Assembly: GCA_928212115.1 (NCBI GenBank)
Contig: CAKMRJ010005523.1
Location: forward strand, 108,261,297 to 108,325,296
DNA: 64,000 nucleotides
Reading direction: 5' to 3'
From: Lactuca virosa
Taxonomy: Eukaryota; Streptophyta; Magnoliopsida; Asterales; Asteraceae
Below are positions 20,040 through 31,499 of the stretch, piece after piece. Made by a program: the position numbers and the translations under genes. The notes under the pieces are model-generated. The model made no database searches, was not told the DNA's origin, and saw nothing but the letters and a program-made list of their open reading frames with translations. Each line of letters starts with the position of its first letter. The stretch's first letter is position 1.

Positions 20040-21656
20040 ACGTTCATTAGTGATAGTACATTAGTGAATCTGGACGAACCTAACAACTATAAGGAAGCCA
20101 TGGCAGGCCCGGAGTCTGCGAAATGGAAAGAGGCTATGAACAGCGAGATTCAGTCCATGTATGACAACCAAGTTTGGAATTTGGTTGACAATGTACCAGG
20201 TCGTAAGACGGTCGGGTGCAAGTGGATCTTCAAGAAGAAGACTGACGTGGATGGGAATGTGCACACTTATAAGGCACGATTGGTTGCGAAGGGTTTCACT
20301 CAAACTCCTGGAGTTGACTACGACGAAACCTTCTCACCAGTTGCGAAGATAAAGTCTATCAGGGTGATGCTGGCCATTGCTGCATTTCATGACTATGAAA
20401 TATGGCAGATGGATGTCAAGACCGCTTTCCTTAATGGGAAGTTGGTTGAGGATGTTTACATGGCTCAGCCAGAGGGTTTTGTCAATGCGAAGCATCCCAA
20501 TAGAGTGTGTAAGCTTGAGAAGTCCATTTATGGACTTAAGCAAGCGTCTCGCAGATGGAATCTTTGTTTTGATGAGAAGGTCAAAGAGTTTGGTTTTCTG
20601 TGAAGCGAAGATGAATCATGTGTATATGTCAAAGCCAGTGGGAGTATAGTAAGCTTCCTCATATTGTGTGTCGACGACATACTACTCATAGGAAACGACG
20701 TCCCGACACTGCAGGAGGTTAAGTCCTGGCTCGGGAAGTGCTTCGCTACGAAGGACCTCAGAGAGGCTTCCTATATTTTGGGAATAAGGATAGTGAGAAA
20801 CAGAAGTAAGAGACTAATAGGACTTAATCAGAATACTTACTTGGACAAAGTACTAAAACGTTTTAGTATGGAGAATTCAAAGAAAGGGGAGTTACCAATC
20901 CAAAGTAATGCCAAGTTGAGTAAGACTCAAAGTACGAGTATTGAAGTCGAGATAGCAGAGATGAGCCGAGTACCTTACGCTTCTGCAGTTGGCTCAATCA
21001 TGTATGCTATGACTTGTACTCGCCCTGATGTGGCCTTCGCTTTGAGCATGGTCAGCAGATATCAAGGGAACCCTGGCAGAGCGCATTGGATCGCAGTCAA
21101 GAATATTCTTAAGTACCTTCGGAGGACCAAGGAATGGTTTCTAGTCTTCGGTGGGAGTGATGACTTAAAGGTGCGAGGGTACAGTGACGCCAGTTTTCAG
21201 ACCGACAGGGACAACTACCGTTCGCAGTCGGGCTGGGTCTTTACCCTTATTGGAGGAGTAGTGACTTGGAAAAGTTCCAAACAGGAGACCGTAGTTGATT
21301 CAACGTGCGAATCAGAGTATATAGCGGCGAGCGAAGCGTCAAAGGAGGCAATATGGTTGAAGAACTTCATTGGAGACCTTGGAGTTGTGCCGGCCATACA
21401 AGAGCCTATGGAAATTTTCTGTGATAATGAAGGAGCGGTTGCCTTGACCAAGGAACCAAGGGATCACGGTAGATCTCGGCATATCGACAGAAAATATCAC
21501 TTTATTCGACATCGGGTGGAAGAAGGACTCCTCGTAGTGAAGTGGGTATCGTCAGAGGATAACCCAGCAGATCCGCTTACGAAGGGACTGAGCAGGGTTA
21601 AGCACTTGCAGCACGCTAGGAGCATTGGGCTGAAGGACGATATTAGTTTAGATTAG
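20040..21656 (+). pseudogene. Cop-2 reverse transcriptase and RNase H
   Basis: Reverse transcriptase starts near KEAMNSEIQSMYDNQVW (20128), with GCKWIFKKK, ARLVAKGFTQ, VDYDETFSPV, MDVKTAFLNG and SIYGLKQASRRW, and breaks at 20601 by a frameshift. The next frame (20664-21656) carries the active site as CVDD where copias normally have YVDD, and then a complete RNase H (CTRPDVAFALS, SDASFQTDRDNYRS, STCESEYIAASEA, CDNEGAVALTKEP, NPADPLTKGL). RNase H is intact for about 330 codons. The Tyr-to-Cys change would be expected to damage polymerase activity. Confidence 0.9.
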
Positions 21657-21980
21657 ATAGTTTAGAAACGTGTAATAGATAAGTTGTAATTAACATTTGA
21701 TGATTAAATAAAAGAGTATTATTTATTAGTAATGTTACTGTCTTATGTTAATCATTTACCTATTGTTTCATTTTGCATGTTTTGACTTCCTGAATAGTTG
21801 AATTATTTAATAATGATCGAATTATTCGAACAATCCACAGTCGTTCATATGTTGGAAGTAGATATGAATGAAGACTGTCATGAATTGGTGTGTAGAATGT
21901 CTAAAATGTATTAGACATGGCAAAGGTTTGCTACAACGTTCATGAGTGCTTATGAACTTGATTTGAGCATTGGAATAAAC
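21657..21980 (+). other. Cop-2 3' untranslated region, part 1
   Basis: Non-coding sequence after the pol stop. It is shared with Cop-3 (near 44040-44330), including a GTTTTGACTTCC block. Interrupted by the hAT-type element at 21981. Confidence 0.7.
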
Positions 21981-23857
21981 CAGTGTTGTAAAAATCGGCC
22001 TAGGCGGCCGATTAATCGGCGCCTAGGCGCTAGGCGGACTGCAACCGACTACGTTTATGTGTAATCGCTCAAGGTAATCGGGGCTGGTCAACGCCGGTCA
22101 AACTCGGAGCTAATCGGGTCTAATCGGTGCTAATCGGATCTAGGCGGTTTAATTGGTCAACGGATTTTCAAAAAAAATTAGGGGCAAAATTGTCAAAACT
22201 AAAAAGTTTTGCTAGGGTTCGTTCTCACTTCTCATTCTATCGCCCCCCTGTAAAAACGTTTTCTATGGTTTCTCACTTTTTCTCTCGACTCAAAACCGAA
22301 ATCGGAGAACTTGAAGCTCACCCTCGTCCTCACCATCACCTCTTGAAGCTGGAATCCATGAAATCCGAGCGCACCCTTCCGTTTCTCCTCCGCCTTCGTC
22401 GCTGTTAGAGCCTCATTTTTCTTCCGACAGCAACATCGGTCTTTATCATCTACACGGTTAGTTCTTCAAACTTCGACTTTACTGATTAACCTCTATTAAT
22501 CTCGTGAAGAACTGCAGGACTTGTCCTCAACTGATTTGTGAAGAACCGAAGGACTCGCCCTCGCCATCGCCGGAATCTGTGAACTTCGCCCTCGCCATCG
22601 CCAGAATCTGTGAACTCTGCCTAATCTACACAGGTCAGTTGTCGTCGATTTAGTTCTATTATACTGTTAATCAACTGATTTGTGCTGTCAAATTCCGATT
22701 TAGTCTATTGTCGTCGATTTAAGTTGTTAATCAACCGATTTGTGAGGAACTGGTGATGAAGTATATACTCGAACCTGTTGCTTCACATTTAAGACGCAAG
22801 TCTGTTCACAAATCAACCGATTTTTTCTGTTGGAAGATTGAGTTTACCTGTTGCTTCACATAGAGCTGAGAATTAGTTTACAGAACAGTTATTACGAAAG
22901 GAATGAAAACCCAGATTTGTTTTTCAACTTTGGGAATCAAATTGTATTTCTTGACTGAATCATTTGGTCTTCCTATAGAAGCTCAAATAGTCAATCATCT
23001 CTTCCTGATCAAGATCAAGCAGGTCTTTCATAGTTCCAAACAGTTACAAATTCATGGAAATCAAGATTTAATGCTATTTCAATGAGGTTAGGATTTGCTA
23101 AAAATGGCATGATTTTGGACAAAGTCACTAGTTCCTTCATAGTTCAAAACTAATATCTTCAACTCGGTTAACCAATCAAAGATTTCATTGGTTGCCTGCA
23201 AAAGTGAGTAGTTACATTTTCATTCATTCATGTTGTAATATTTTCTTTTGTTCGTACTTTTGTAATGATTTTTTGTAGGTTGTCATGTACCCGTATCCAG
23301 ATATGTCGTGTAGAGGGAGCAAATTACCATTTGGTCCTTAATAAACAGTGGGGGTGGGAGGGGTGGAGATGGATTAAACACATGGTTTAATATTTCACAA
23401 CTTTATTTTTCTATCTGCTTGTGAAAAAAACCTTCATATAGAAACATAGATTTGGTATGGACAGCATACGTTATTAGTTATTACTGGATTGTTTGGAGGA
23501 TTTGTGTTGAATTATTTGGTATACCATTATTATGGAGAGAGCTTGATATTTGGTTAATCACAAGAATGACCATAGTGCTCGATCTCATTCCTGATTGAAG
23601 AACAGTCTCATTCTAAACTGATTATGCTTATTTTGGATGATAAATGGTTGTGCTTGGTAAACTTATTAAGTTATTATTGAACTTTTATGCTTATTTACTT
23701 ATATTCTTAGTATTAAAGTTAGATTTATAAAATTTTGAATTATTTTTTTAATAATTAATGGTCCCCGATTAATCCCTCGATTAATCCCTGTCTAACCGAT
23801 TAATCCCTAGACCCCAGTCCACCACCTAGCTAACGTCTAGCGTTTTCTGCAACCTTG
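21981..23857. mobile_element. Non-autonomous hAT-type DNA transposon (1877 bp)
   Basis: The ends CAGTGTTGTA and CAAGGTTGCA (read inward) are imperfect terminal inverted repeats of hAT type. It is flanked by the 8-bp duplication GAATAAAC (21973-21980 and 23858-23865), the hAT target length. Both ends are rich in AATCGG, CTAGGCG and ATTAATC words, likely subterminal transposase sites. No transposase is visible. The ORFs at 22127-22408 and 22903-23085 match nothing I know. Cop-3 (about 44310-44335) has the same host sequence without the insert, an empty site. Confidence 0.85.
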
Positions 23858-23865
23858 GAATAAAC

Positions 23866-24411
23866 CCACGCTTGCTGGAATCGCCTCATGGAATTCATCA
23901 CGAGCGATCGCAAGAGGGTAATATCATATGGTCTTAAAACCTAGATATATGGTTTGTTGTTTGCTAATTGGTTGTGCATTGATAATGCGCAAACGCATCA
24001 GTAACTTGATGTTATAAAACACATTGTTGTGTATGATTTCATTAGTGGATCATAAATGCATATAAGTCGAAGTTTATCTGTTCCTTTTATCCTAAGAGGA
24101 TAAAAACGATATCAGGGCCCCTCGATGATTTGATTTGACTTATGTGTCGGGCCTGGTCAGGACTGAATTGATGTGTTCAATTAAGTTCTATGTCAAATGA
24201 ATCTGAGATTGAGAAACTAACTGATGGACAATAAGTATGACTATGTTCCATGTAATTGTCCACATGATATCTAGAACAGAGGATTATACGATCCCTTATC
24301 TAAAGGACAGGTTACTGATAAGATCAGAGTTCGACAGCATCTTTGAGAGCTACGATTGCTAATCGGATTGTGCTTGCATTTCTAGTTACTAGACTTATCC
24401 ACGTGGGAGAC
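23866..24411 (+). other. Cop-2 3' untranslated region, part 2, and polypurine tract
   Basis: Continues the 3' region after the hAT insert and ends with the purine-rich GTGGGAGAC at 24403-24411, the plus-strand primer. No coding potential seen. Confidence 0.75.
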
Positions 24412-25195
24412 TGTTGGATTAGTGTCTAAGCCAGTAACTATATTTGGTAAGTACTTGACCCGGTTGTGCATGGTCCTTTTGGGTTGCCTTCACCATAACA
24501 ACTTGACAGGGTGATTTATGAAGAGAGAGAAGATATTATGATTTATTAATATATTATGAGAATAATATATTAAAGGAATAATCATATCATTTGATTAATA
24601 TTAGTCATAGATTAATTAGGAATTAATTTGGTGACTAAAAGAGATTAATTAAATAAAGGGGACTAGAACTGTCAATTGTGTGATAGTTGCTTTTGGGCTA
24701 TGGATCCTTATAGATAATAGGGTGGACGAAATCAAGGTGTATGGGCTCCTTGAATTCGTCCAAGCCTCAATCTAGAAGGATCTTTGGATTGCTTAGGGCC
24801 TAAGTTATTCAATTAGGGTTTCAGGATGTAACCCTAGCAGCTCAAGTATTTAAAGACCCCAAGGGCTACAGAAATCGGCTACCAGAAACCCTAAGGAGTT
24901 CCAAGAGCCGATTTTGTGCCTACATCCTCTCTCCAAATCATCCTCTTGCTAGTTGGTGTTTGTAAGCCATTAGAGGAGTGACAATTGTGACTCTAAGCTC
25001 CAAGAACAAGAAGATTCAAGCAAGCAACAAGAGGTAATCATCTAGATCTGATTTGTCTCATCAAAGTTGAATTATACTCATTAGATCTAGGTTTGCAAGA
25101 CTTGGATAAATTGCATGTTCAATTAGAGAAACCTAGATCCAAGCATTAGGGTTTGCATGTGCACATAGGAAAGTTCTTATGGCTCAAACCCATCA
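24412..25195 (+). repeat. Cop-2 3' LTR
   Basis: 784 bp, from TGTTGGATTAG to AACCCATCA, followed by the duplication GAGGC (25196-25200). It keeps the better donor-like AGAG|GTAATC near 25034. Confidence 0.95.
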
Positions 25196-25200
25196 GAGGC

Positions 25201-25393
25201 TGCATATATAGTGCAGTCAGGAAACCCTAGATAAGCCCTAATCAAAGATTATCTCAAACCGGATAATTATCCACTTTCCTGTTTATCCACCAAAGATTAT
25301 TCTAAATCCCCTTAGGCATGAAGAAACCGTCCAAGCCTAATGGAGGGTTCTAAATTGCCTCTTGTTTAACTATTGAACAATTGCACTTTAGCC
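25201..25393 (-). repeat. Cop-1 3' LTR, proximal fragment fused to pol
   Basis: Continues the LTR match of 15017-15374 (compare 31028-31220) and then breaks next to the RNase H stop. The untranslated region, polypurine tract and about 270 bp of U3 are missing. The join has a few bases of shared sequence, so a microhomology-type deletion is likely. Confidence 0.8.
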
Positions 25394-25403
25394 CTTGAAC
25401 TAT

Positions 25404-27056
25404 CTAACTGCTAAAACTAATATCATCCTTCAGACCAATGCTCCTAGCATGTTGAATGTGCTTGACCCTACTTAGCCCCTTCGTGAGGGGATCTGCTGGA
25501 TTCTCTTCTGATGGTACCCTCTTCATAATGATGTGACCTTCTTCTACTCTACGTTTGATGAAATTGTATTTTCTGTTAGTATGCCTTGATCTGCCATGAT
25601 CTCTTGATTCCTTTGTTAAGGAAACCGCTGCTTCAGTATCACAGAAAATTTCCATTGGCTCCTTGATGACTGGAACAATTGCAAGGTCTCCGATTAAGTT
25701 CTTTAACCAAATCTCCTCCTTTGATGCTTCTCTCGCCGCTATGTACTCTGATTCACAGGTAGAATCAGCCACTGTCTCCTGTTTGGAACTTTTCCAGGTT
25801 ATCGCTCCTCCATTAAGGGTAAACACCCAACCATATTGAGAACGGAAGTTGTCTCTATCTGTTTGAAAGCATGCATCATTATACCCTATTACTCTCAAGT
25901 TATCACTGCCACCAAGCACAAGGACACAGTCCTTAGTTTTTCGCATATACTTAAGAATATTCTTAACTGATATCCAGTGAGGTCTATCTAGATTTCCCCG
26001 ATAACGACTGATCATGCTCAAAGCAAAAGACACATCAGGGCGAGTACATGTCATATAATACATGATAGATTCAACGACAAAAGCTTATGGAACTCTACTC
26101 ATTTCTACTATATCTGCATTGGTACTCGGACTCCGAGTCTTACTCAGTTTGGTATTACTCTGGATAGACAGTTCTCCCTTCTTGGAATTCTCCATACTAA
26201 AAGTCTTTAGTACCTTTTCCAAATATGTACTTTGACTAAGTCCAATTAGTCTTTTACTCCTGTCTCTCAAAAATCTTATCCCCAAAATATAAGCAGCCTC
26301 TCCCAGATCCCTCATAGTGAAACACTTTCCAAGCCAAGACTTAACCTCTTGCAGAGTCGGAATGTCGTATCCTATGTGAAGTATGTCATCAACATACAAA
26401 ACCAGGAAGGTTATTATACTCCCACTAGATTTGACATATATACAAGATTCATCTTTACTTTTGGAGAAACCAAAGTCTTTGACCTTCTTGTCAAATCAAA
26501 GATTCCATCTGCGAGAACCTTGTTTCATTCCATAGATTGATTTTTCAAGCTTACACACTCTATTCAGATACTTTGCATCCACAAAACCCTCTGGCTGACT
26601 CATGTAAACATCCTCAGCCAACTTCCCATTAAGGAAAGCGGTTTTGACATCCATCTGCCAAATTTCATAGTCATGAAACGCAGCTATGGCTAGCATTACC
26701 CTAATAGATTTAATCTTAGCTACTGGTGAAAAGGTCTCATCATAGTCAACCCCTGGGGTTTGAGTAAAGCCCTTCGCAACCAGTCGAGATTTGAAAGTGT
26801 GTACCTTTCCATCCATGTTGGTATTCTTCTTGAAGATCCATTTGCACCCAACTGTCTTACGACCTGGTACATTATCAACCAAATTCCAAACTTGGTTGTC
26901 ATACATGGACTTGATCTCGCTTTCCATTGCATCTTGCCATTTTGTAGCCTCAGGGCCTGCCATTGCTTCCTTGTAGTTAGAAGGTTCATCCAAATTTACC
27001 AATATACTATAACTGATAAACGTATCACCTTCTGTATTAATATGGAAACCATACAA
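25404..27056 (-). pseudogene. Cop-1 reverse transcriptase and RNase H
   Basis: Frame 27056-26496 carries TVGCKWIFKKN, VDYDETFSPV, MDVKTAFLNG and KSIYGMKQGSRRW. Frame 26399-26085 carries the intact active site MYVDDILHIG. Frame 26063-25404 carries RNase H (CTRPDVSFALS, NDACFQTDRDNFRS, STCESEYIAA, CDTEAAVSLTKE, NPADPLTKGL). Frames are separated by indels near 26495-26400 and 26085-26063. Closely related to Cop-2 pol. Confidence 0.9.
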
Positions 27057-27370
27057 CTCTGGTATATTCTAACTCTAGTGGAACGTCTAAGAGGCAATGA
27101 CTCGTCAATTGGTTCAACTGGAACTTCTTCCTCAGGTTGAGCTCTAGCGTTTTTAGAAGTTCCTTCATCGTTTGACTCTTGAATCTCTTCAAGATCAATA
27201 GTACTCCCACTGTCCTCTTTGCATATGAGCTCTCTCTCACGAAAGACTCCCCTTCATGCTACGAAGACCACGTTCTCACTAGGTTTGTAGAACAAGTATC
27301 CAAAGGAATTCTGTGGGTAGCCAATGAAAATACATCCCTCACTTCGAGGTTCAAGCTTGTCGTGCGTCTC

Positions 27371-28261
27371 TTATCTAACGAAAGGTTCATAACCCCAAAC
27401 CTTGATATGTGTTAACGAGGGAACCTTCGCTGTATACATATTGTGATGTATTTTGGCAACCTTCTTAGTTGGGACAAGATTAAGAATGTAGGCGGAAGTC
27501 TCTAAGGCATACCCCCAGAAAGAGATTGGAAGTGAAGCTCGACTCATCATGGAACGGACCATGTCCAACAAGGTTTGATTACGCTTCTCAGTCACGCCAT
27601 TAATTTGTGGTGTCCCAGTAGGTGTTAATTGTGAAACTATTCCATATTCCTTGAGGTAGTCGTGGAAATCGATACTAAGATACTCACCGACTCTATCGGA
27701 TCTAAGCATCTTTATCTTCCTGCCCAATTGATTCTCGACTTCTTGTTTAAAATCTTTGATTTTTTCAAAAGTTTCTGAATTATGCTTGATTAAGTAAATA
27801 TATCCATATCTGCTATAATCATCAGTAAAAGTCACATATAATCGATTTGCATCCCTTGTGATGGATCTGAAGGGCCCACACACATCTGTGTGTATGAGAT
27901 CTAATAATCCTTCACCTCTTTCAAAAGAACCAGTGAACGGTGATTTTGTTATCCTTGCTCGCAAACAAGACTAGCATGTATCATCTGACCTTAAGTCAAA
28001 TGATTCCAATACTCCATCCTTTTGGATTTGGGCTATGCGTTTCTTATTAATGTGTCCAAGACGACAATGCCACAAGCACACTTTTTCTATACCATTAGAC
28101 GAATCAATTTGAAAAACACTATTACCTGAATTGTCTACAATCATCACAGTTTCATACACTCCATCACAAGGTAAAGCTTCAAAATAAAAGATACCATTTT
28201 TATAAGCATAAATAGAACCATTCTCATCATTAACAGAATATCTAAAACCTTGTTTGAACAA
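27371..28261 (-). pseudogene. Cop-1 integrase
   Basis: Zinc-binding region LWHCRLGHINKKR ... (28261-27971), with the frame broken at TGC TAG near 27972. Frame 27964-27371 carries the core: HTDVCGPF, RSDRVGEY and NGVTEKRNQTLL, so the acidic triad can be read, although RGGEY has become RVGEY. Then FWGYALETSAYIL and the HIKVWGYEPF tail. A further damaged stretch (27370-27057) links it to reverse transcriptase. Confidence 0.88.
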
Positions 28262-28282
28262 AGCATGAAATGAAATGATGTT

Positions 28283-28840
28283 TCATGTCATCTCTGACGA
28301 GTAGCAACAATTTATTAAATCCAAACCTAACCCACTAGTAAGAACTAAACTATAAACTCCAATCTGTGTAACATGTGAAGATCGCCTATTGCCCATGATC
28401 AAGTTCATCCTTCCATGTTCCACATCCCCGCTTCTTCTTAGCCCCTTCAAATCATAACAAATGTGAAAACCACATCCTGTATCAAGGACCCAAGAAGGAG
28501 AATATGACGAGTTATTAGTTAAGATAGTGTAAATACCTACCGAGGTTGGCTTCACTTTGCCATCCTTTATATCTTGCAAGTATTTCGGGCAGCTTCATTT
28601 CTAATTCCCTTTGTCGTGACATTAGAAACAAGTGGCCTATTTAATATCAGAGGTAGGAGGAGCTTCAGAATTGGCCTTTCCTTTGGGTCCATTTCTTGAC
28701 GACCCAGCTTGGGACTTTCCCTTCCAATTCTACTTTGGAGGAAATTTCCTCTTTTTTCCATTTTGTTGCTCAATGGCCAAGACTGGAGCAACAGTAGGAG
28801 TAGAGGCAATACTTTTTCCCTTCATTCCTACTTCAGCTGT
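28283..28840 (-). pseudogene. Cop-1 zinc knuckle remnant and protease
   Basis: Frame 28579-28283 has a protease motif (VLDTGCGFHIC) and HGRMNLIMGNRRSS as in Cop-2. Upstream, 28580-28840 is frameshifted and carries a damaged zinc knuckle and the basic linker. Confidence 0.8.
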
Positions 28841-29458
28841 TCACGGGAGATTCTGGAGTTGAGCCAATTTAGTCTCTTGGTTGTTCAAATGATAAGTTAT
28901 TATAAACTGATCATAACAATTAGGCAATGAGTGCAAGACTATATCAATAGTCAATTCCTCATCAAAGTTCACATTTAGCTTCAACAAGCGATCCACATAT
29001 CGTTGCATCCTCTGCACATGTCTACTAACAGAATCACTATCTTTCATCTTGCTAGTGATGAGAGACTTTACTACTTCGTACTTTTCTTGACGAGCTCGTT
29101 GATGGTACTTTTCCATCAAGTCCTTGTTCATCTCGTACAACCAGTAATCCTTATAGAAACTTTGTAGCTTAGGAGTCATAGTCGCCACCATGACGCAAAC
29201 AACTTTTGTTGTATCGTTGTATTGCTTCTTATACTCAGCTAGTTCTCCAGGAGTAGCTTTTGTTTCATCAATTTCAAAGAGTTCCTTTTCTAGGACATAC
29301 TCCTTGTCTTTAAAGCGAAGATCTATCTTTATGTTGTGCATCCAATCGTTGTAATTGGTGCCATTTAATGTCACCCTCGAGCAGATATTGAGCAACAAAA
29401 AGTTGTTGTTGTGGTTGTTGGAGGAGGAGGAACCAGAAGTATCGGTTGGAGTAGACAT
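28841..29458 (-). pseudogene. Cop-1 Gag, N-terminal 205 residues
   Basis: The start ATG at 29458 (MSTPTDTSGSSSSN) is preceded directly by CTTTTATAG, an acceptor-like sequence. Gag motifs: LNGTNYNDWMHNIKIDL, LMEKYHQRARQEKYEVV and VSRHVQRMQRYVDRLLKLNVNFDEE, homologous to Cop-2 Gag and without the frameshift seen there. The frame ends at 28841 near LAQLQNLP, before the zinc knuckle. Confidence 0.85.
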
Positions 29459-30499
29459 CTATAAAAGAAGGATAGATTTTAGTTAGATAAGAATAATCCA
29501 CAATATAACACCCAAAATGAAATATCAAGGCTAGGACCCAACTAGATAATTCACAACTTAGAAAAGGGATGCCGCAATCTAATTGTAAATTATATAAGGT
29601 AGGTAAATGACAATTTACCAATTTCACCAGAAGAAAACGAAATTTGAACGAATTAAGTTTTAATTGAAATTCCTAGATCATTTGAGATTCATTGAACTTT
29701 GCAATGGCATGTTTAATCTCGATTACGCTCTTCCATTTATGACTGGGATACCGAGGATCACAAACAAGATGTTAATAACCATGCAAATTAGCTTGGTACT
29801 CTCGATGTCATTTATCATCTCATTTTAATGTGTCGGTTAGCCACACGCGCTCCATTAATCAATGATAATTTAACTCTTTATTCGTCCCTATTAGTGTGTC
29901 GGTTAACCACACACGCTCCACTAACGACTCATAAAGAGCAATATGCAATTTCATGAGTTAGCATACAAATTCACTTTTTTTTTCCTAAAGTAACTAAGAT
30001 TGGGAATTTTATAAAAAAATATGTTTAATTACTTTATGATTCATTACACTTATTAATGAGTATTAAGTTGTCCTATCAAACCCGTTTGGCTAACGACCTC
30101 CACCAATCAAGGAAGCGGTGGGTGAGAGTAGACACCCAGTCAATCGCCATTTTATAGGCAATTTCCTTATACCCCCTTAAAGATCGGCTTCGTGAATGAG
30201 ACGTACTAGTGGTTCGACTGACTTAGTCTTATACATATAGTAATATTAGGTTTTTAATATTACATATAGTATAAGGGTGTATTTTTAAAACTTTTCAAAA
30301 ATACTAGGTTAAATTTTAAATTTCGAAAATTAGTAAATTAATTTTTTAAATTTAAAATTTAAGACAATCATGAATTCAAGATGAGGATATCAAATTACTT
30401 AGAAAAATATTCAGTTTTATACAATAAAAACATTATTAAAGGTAATTATCCTAATCAATTCATGAGATAATCAATAAAACTGAATTTTATGGATCTGAC

Positions 30500-30585
30500 A
30501 GCCCATCATGTCGTGGAAAACAATTAACAAGTCGTGGTTACCACTTCGTGGTGAAAGCCACCACACCGTGGTGGTGGAACATAAT
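30500..30585 (-). repeat. Palindrome block in the Cop-1 leader
   Basis: The minus strand has CCACCAC, three bases, then GTGGTGG, a 7-bp-arm palindrome, plus CCACGAAGTGG-like and CCACGACTTG-like copies. It lies 80-170 nt after the primer site, where Cop-2 and Cop-3 carry ACTCGNCGAGT palindromes. Confidence 0.7.
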
Positions 30586-30654
30586 GACAATTCTGTTTTG
30601 CTTCTCCTTGTTCAAGTTCAACGATTTTATCAATTCAATAGAAACTAAACGTAC

Positions 30655-30666
30655 GCTCTGATACGA
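30655..30666 (-). other. Primer binding site, Cop-1 (one mismatch)
   Basis: Reads TCGTATCAGAGC on the minus strand, against the usual TGGTATCAGAGC. The G-to-C change may postdate insertion. Confidence 0.8.
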
Positions 30667-30667
30667 C

Positions 30668-31494
30668 TGATGAGAATTATGCAAAACATATAAATCCTAT
30701 GTGTGCATGCAACCCTAATAATAGATCTATGTTTTCTCTAATTGAACATACGAGTTGAACAACAAAATAAAAACGCTAGAACACTAGCATATTTTCTAAA
30801 AATACAAATAGGGTTAGAAGAATCATACCTTGATTGTCATTTAGTAATAACAATGTAAAATCCTTGTATGGTTGAAGCCTTGAGAGCAAGCGTCACAAAT
30901 GTCACGCCTCTAGTGGTTCACATCCAACACTAGCAATAGGAAGATGACTGAGAAGGAGGAGAGAGGGTAGAAAATTCGGCTAGGTCTTTCAAGAAGCAAG
31001 TCGCCAAAAATTCTAAGGTTAAGGCTGCAAATATAGTGCAGTCAGGAAACCCTAGATAAACCTTAATCTAAGATTATCTTAAACCGGATAATTATCCACT
31101 TTCCTGTTTATCCACCAAAGATTATTGTAGATCCCCTTAGGCATGAAGAAACCGTCCAAGCCTAATGGAGGGTTCTAGATTGCCTCTTGTTCAACTATTG
31201 AATAGTTGCACTTCAGCCCCTGCACTTTTAATTAATTCTTTTAATCCCAAAATTAATTCCAATTAATTTCTGATTAAATATTAATTAAATATTACTATTT
31301 CTAATTAATATATTATTCTCATAATATATTAACAAATTATTTATTTCAATTTATTAATCAAATGATAAATCAACCTCTTTCTCCAAAATCATCATGTCTA
31401 GTTGGTAGTTTTGAGGGCAACCCAAAAGGACTGTGCTACTATCAATTTAAGTATATACCAATTATAGTTATGGATTTAGACACCTAATCCAACA
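30668..31494 (-). repeat. Cop-1 5' LTR (827 bp)
   Basis: On the minus strand it runs from TGTTGGATTAGG (31494) to ATTCTCATCA (30668), followed by the primer site. The outer flank is the duplication ttatg (31495-31499). Confidence 0.92.
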
Positions 31495-31499
31495 TTATG

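Larger units (their letters stand above)
15375..25195 (+). mobile_element. Cop-2: full-length Ty1/copia element (9.8 kb with hAT insert)
   Basis: Two LTRs (785 and 784 bp), primer site, gag, protease, integrase, reverse transcriptase, RNase H, polypurine tract and the 5-bp duplication gaggc (15370-15374 and 25196-25200). By eye the LTRs differ at about 13 substitutions and one indel, about 1.7%. With the commonly used plant rate of 1.3e-8 per site per year this is roughly 0.6 million years, a rough value. A hAT-type element of 1877 bp sits in its 3' region. Pol has several frameshifts and one TAG. Confidence 0.95.
29459..30828 (-). other. Predicted leader intron of Cop-1
   Basis: Donor CAAG|GTATGA in the 5' LTR (30828), acceptor TTTTATAG at 29459 abutting the gag ATG. 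It holds the primer site (30666-30655), a palindrome block (about 30580-30500), the conserved leader block (30230-30060) and the direct repeats at 29828-29854 and 29893-29920. Inferred from motif position only. Confidence 0.5.
15017..31494 (-). mobile_element. Cop-1: minus-strand Ty1/copia element interrupted by Cop-2
   Basis: Bounded by LTR ends TGATGGGAATT (15017) and ...CCAACA (31494) and by the 5-bp duplication ttatg. On the minus strand: 5' LTR 31494-30668, primer site, leader, gag, protease, integrase, reverse transcriptase and RNase H ending at 25404, then a truncated 3' LTR. Cop-2 (15375-25195) lies inside the 3' LTR. Domain order (protease, integrase, then reverse transcriptase) identifies Ty1/copia. 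Numerous frameshifts disable it. Confidence 0.92.

Noticed and set aside
22127..22408. Possible host gene fragment in the hAT element
   Set aside because: The 93-codon frame has no motif I recognise and no clear exon boundaries. Kept only as a possible capture to test.
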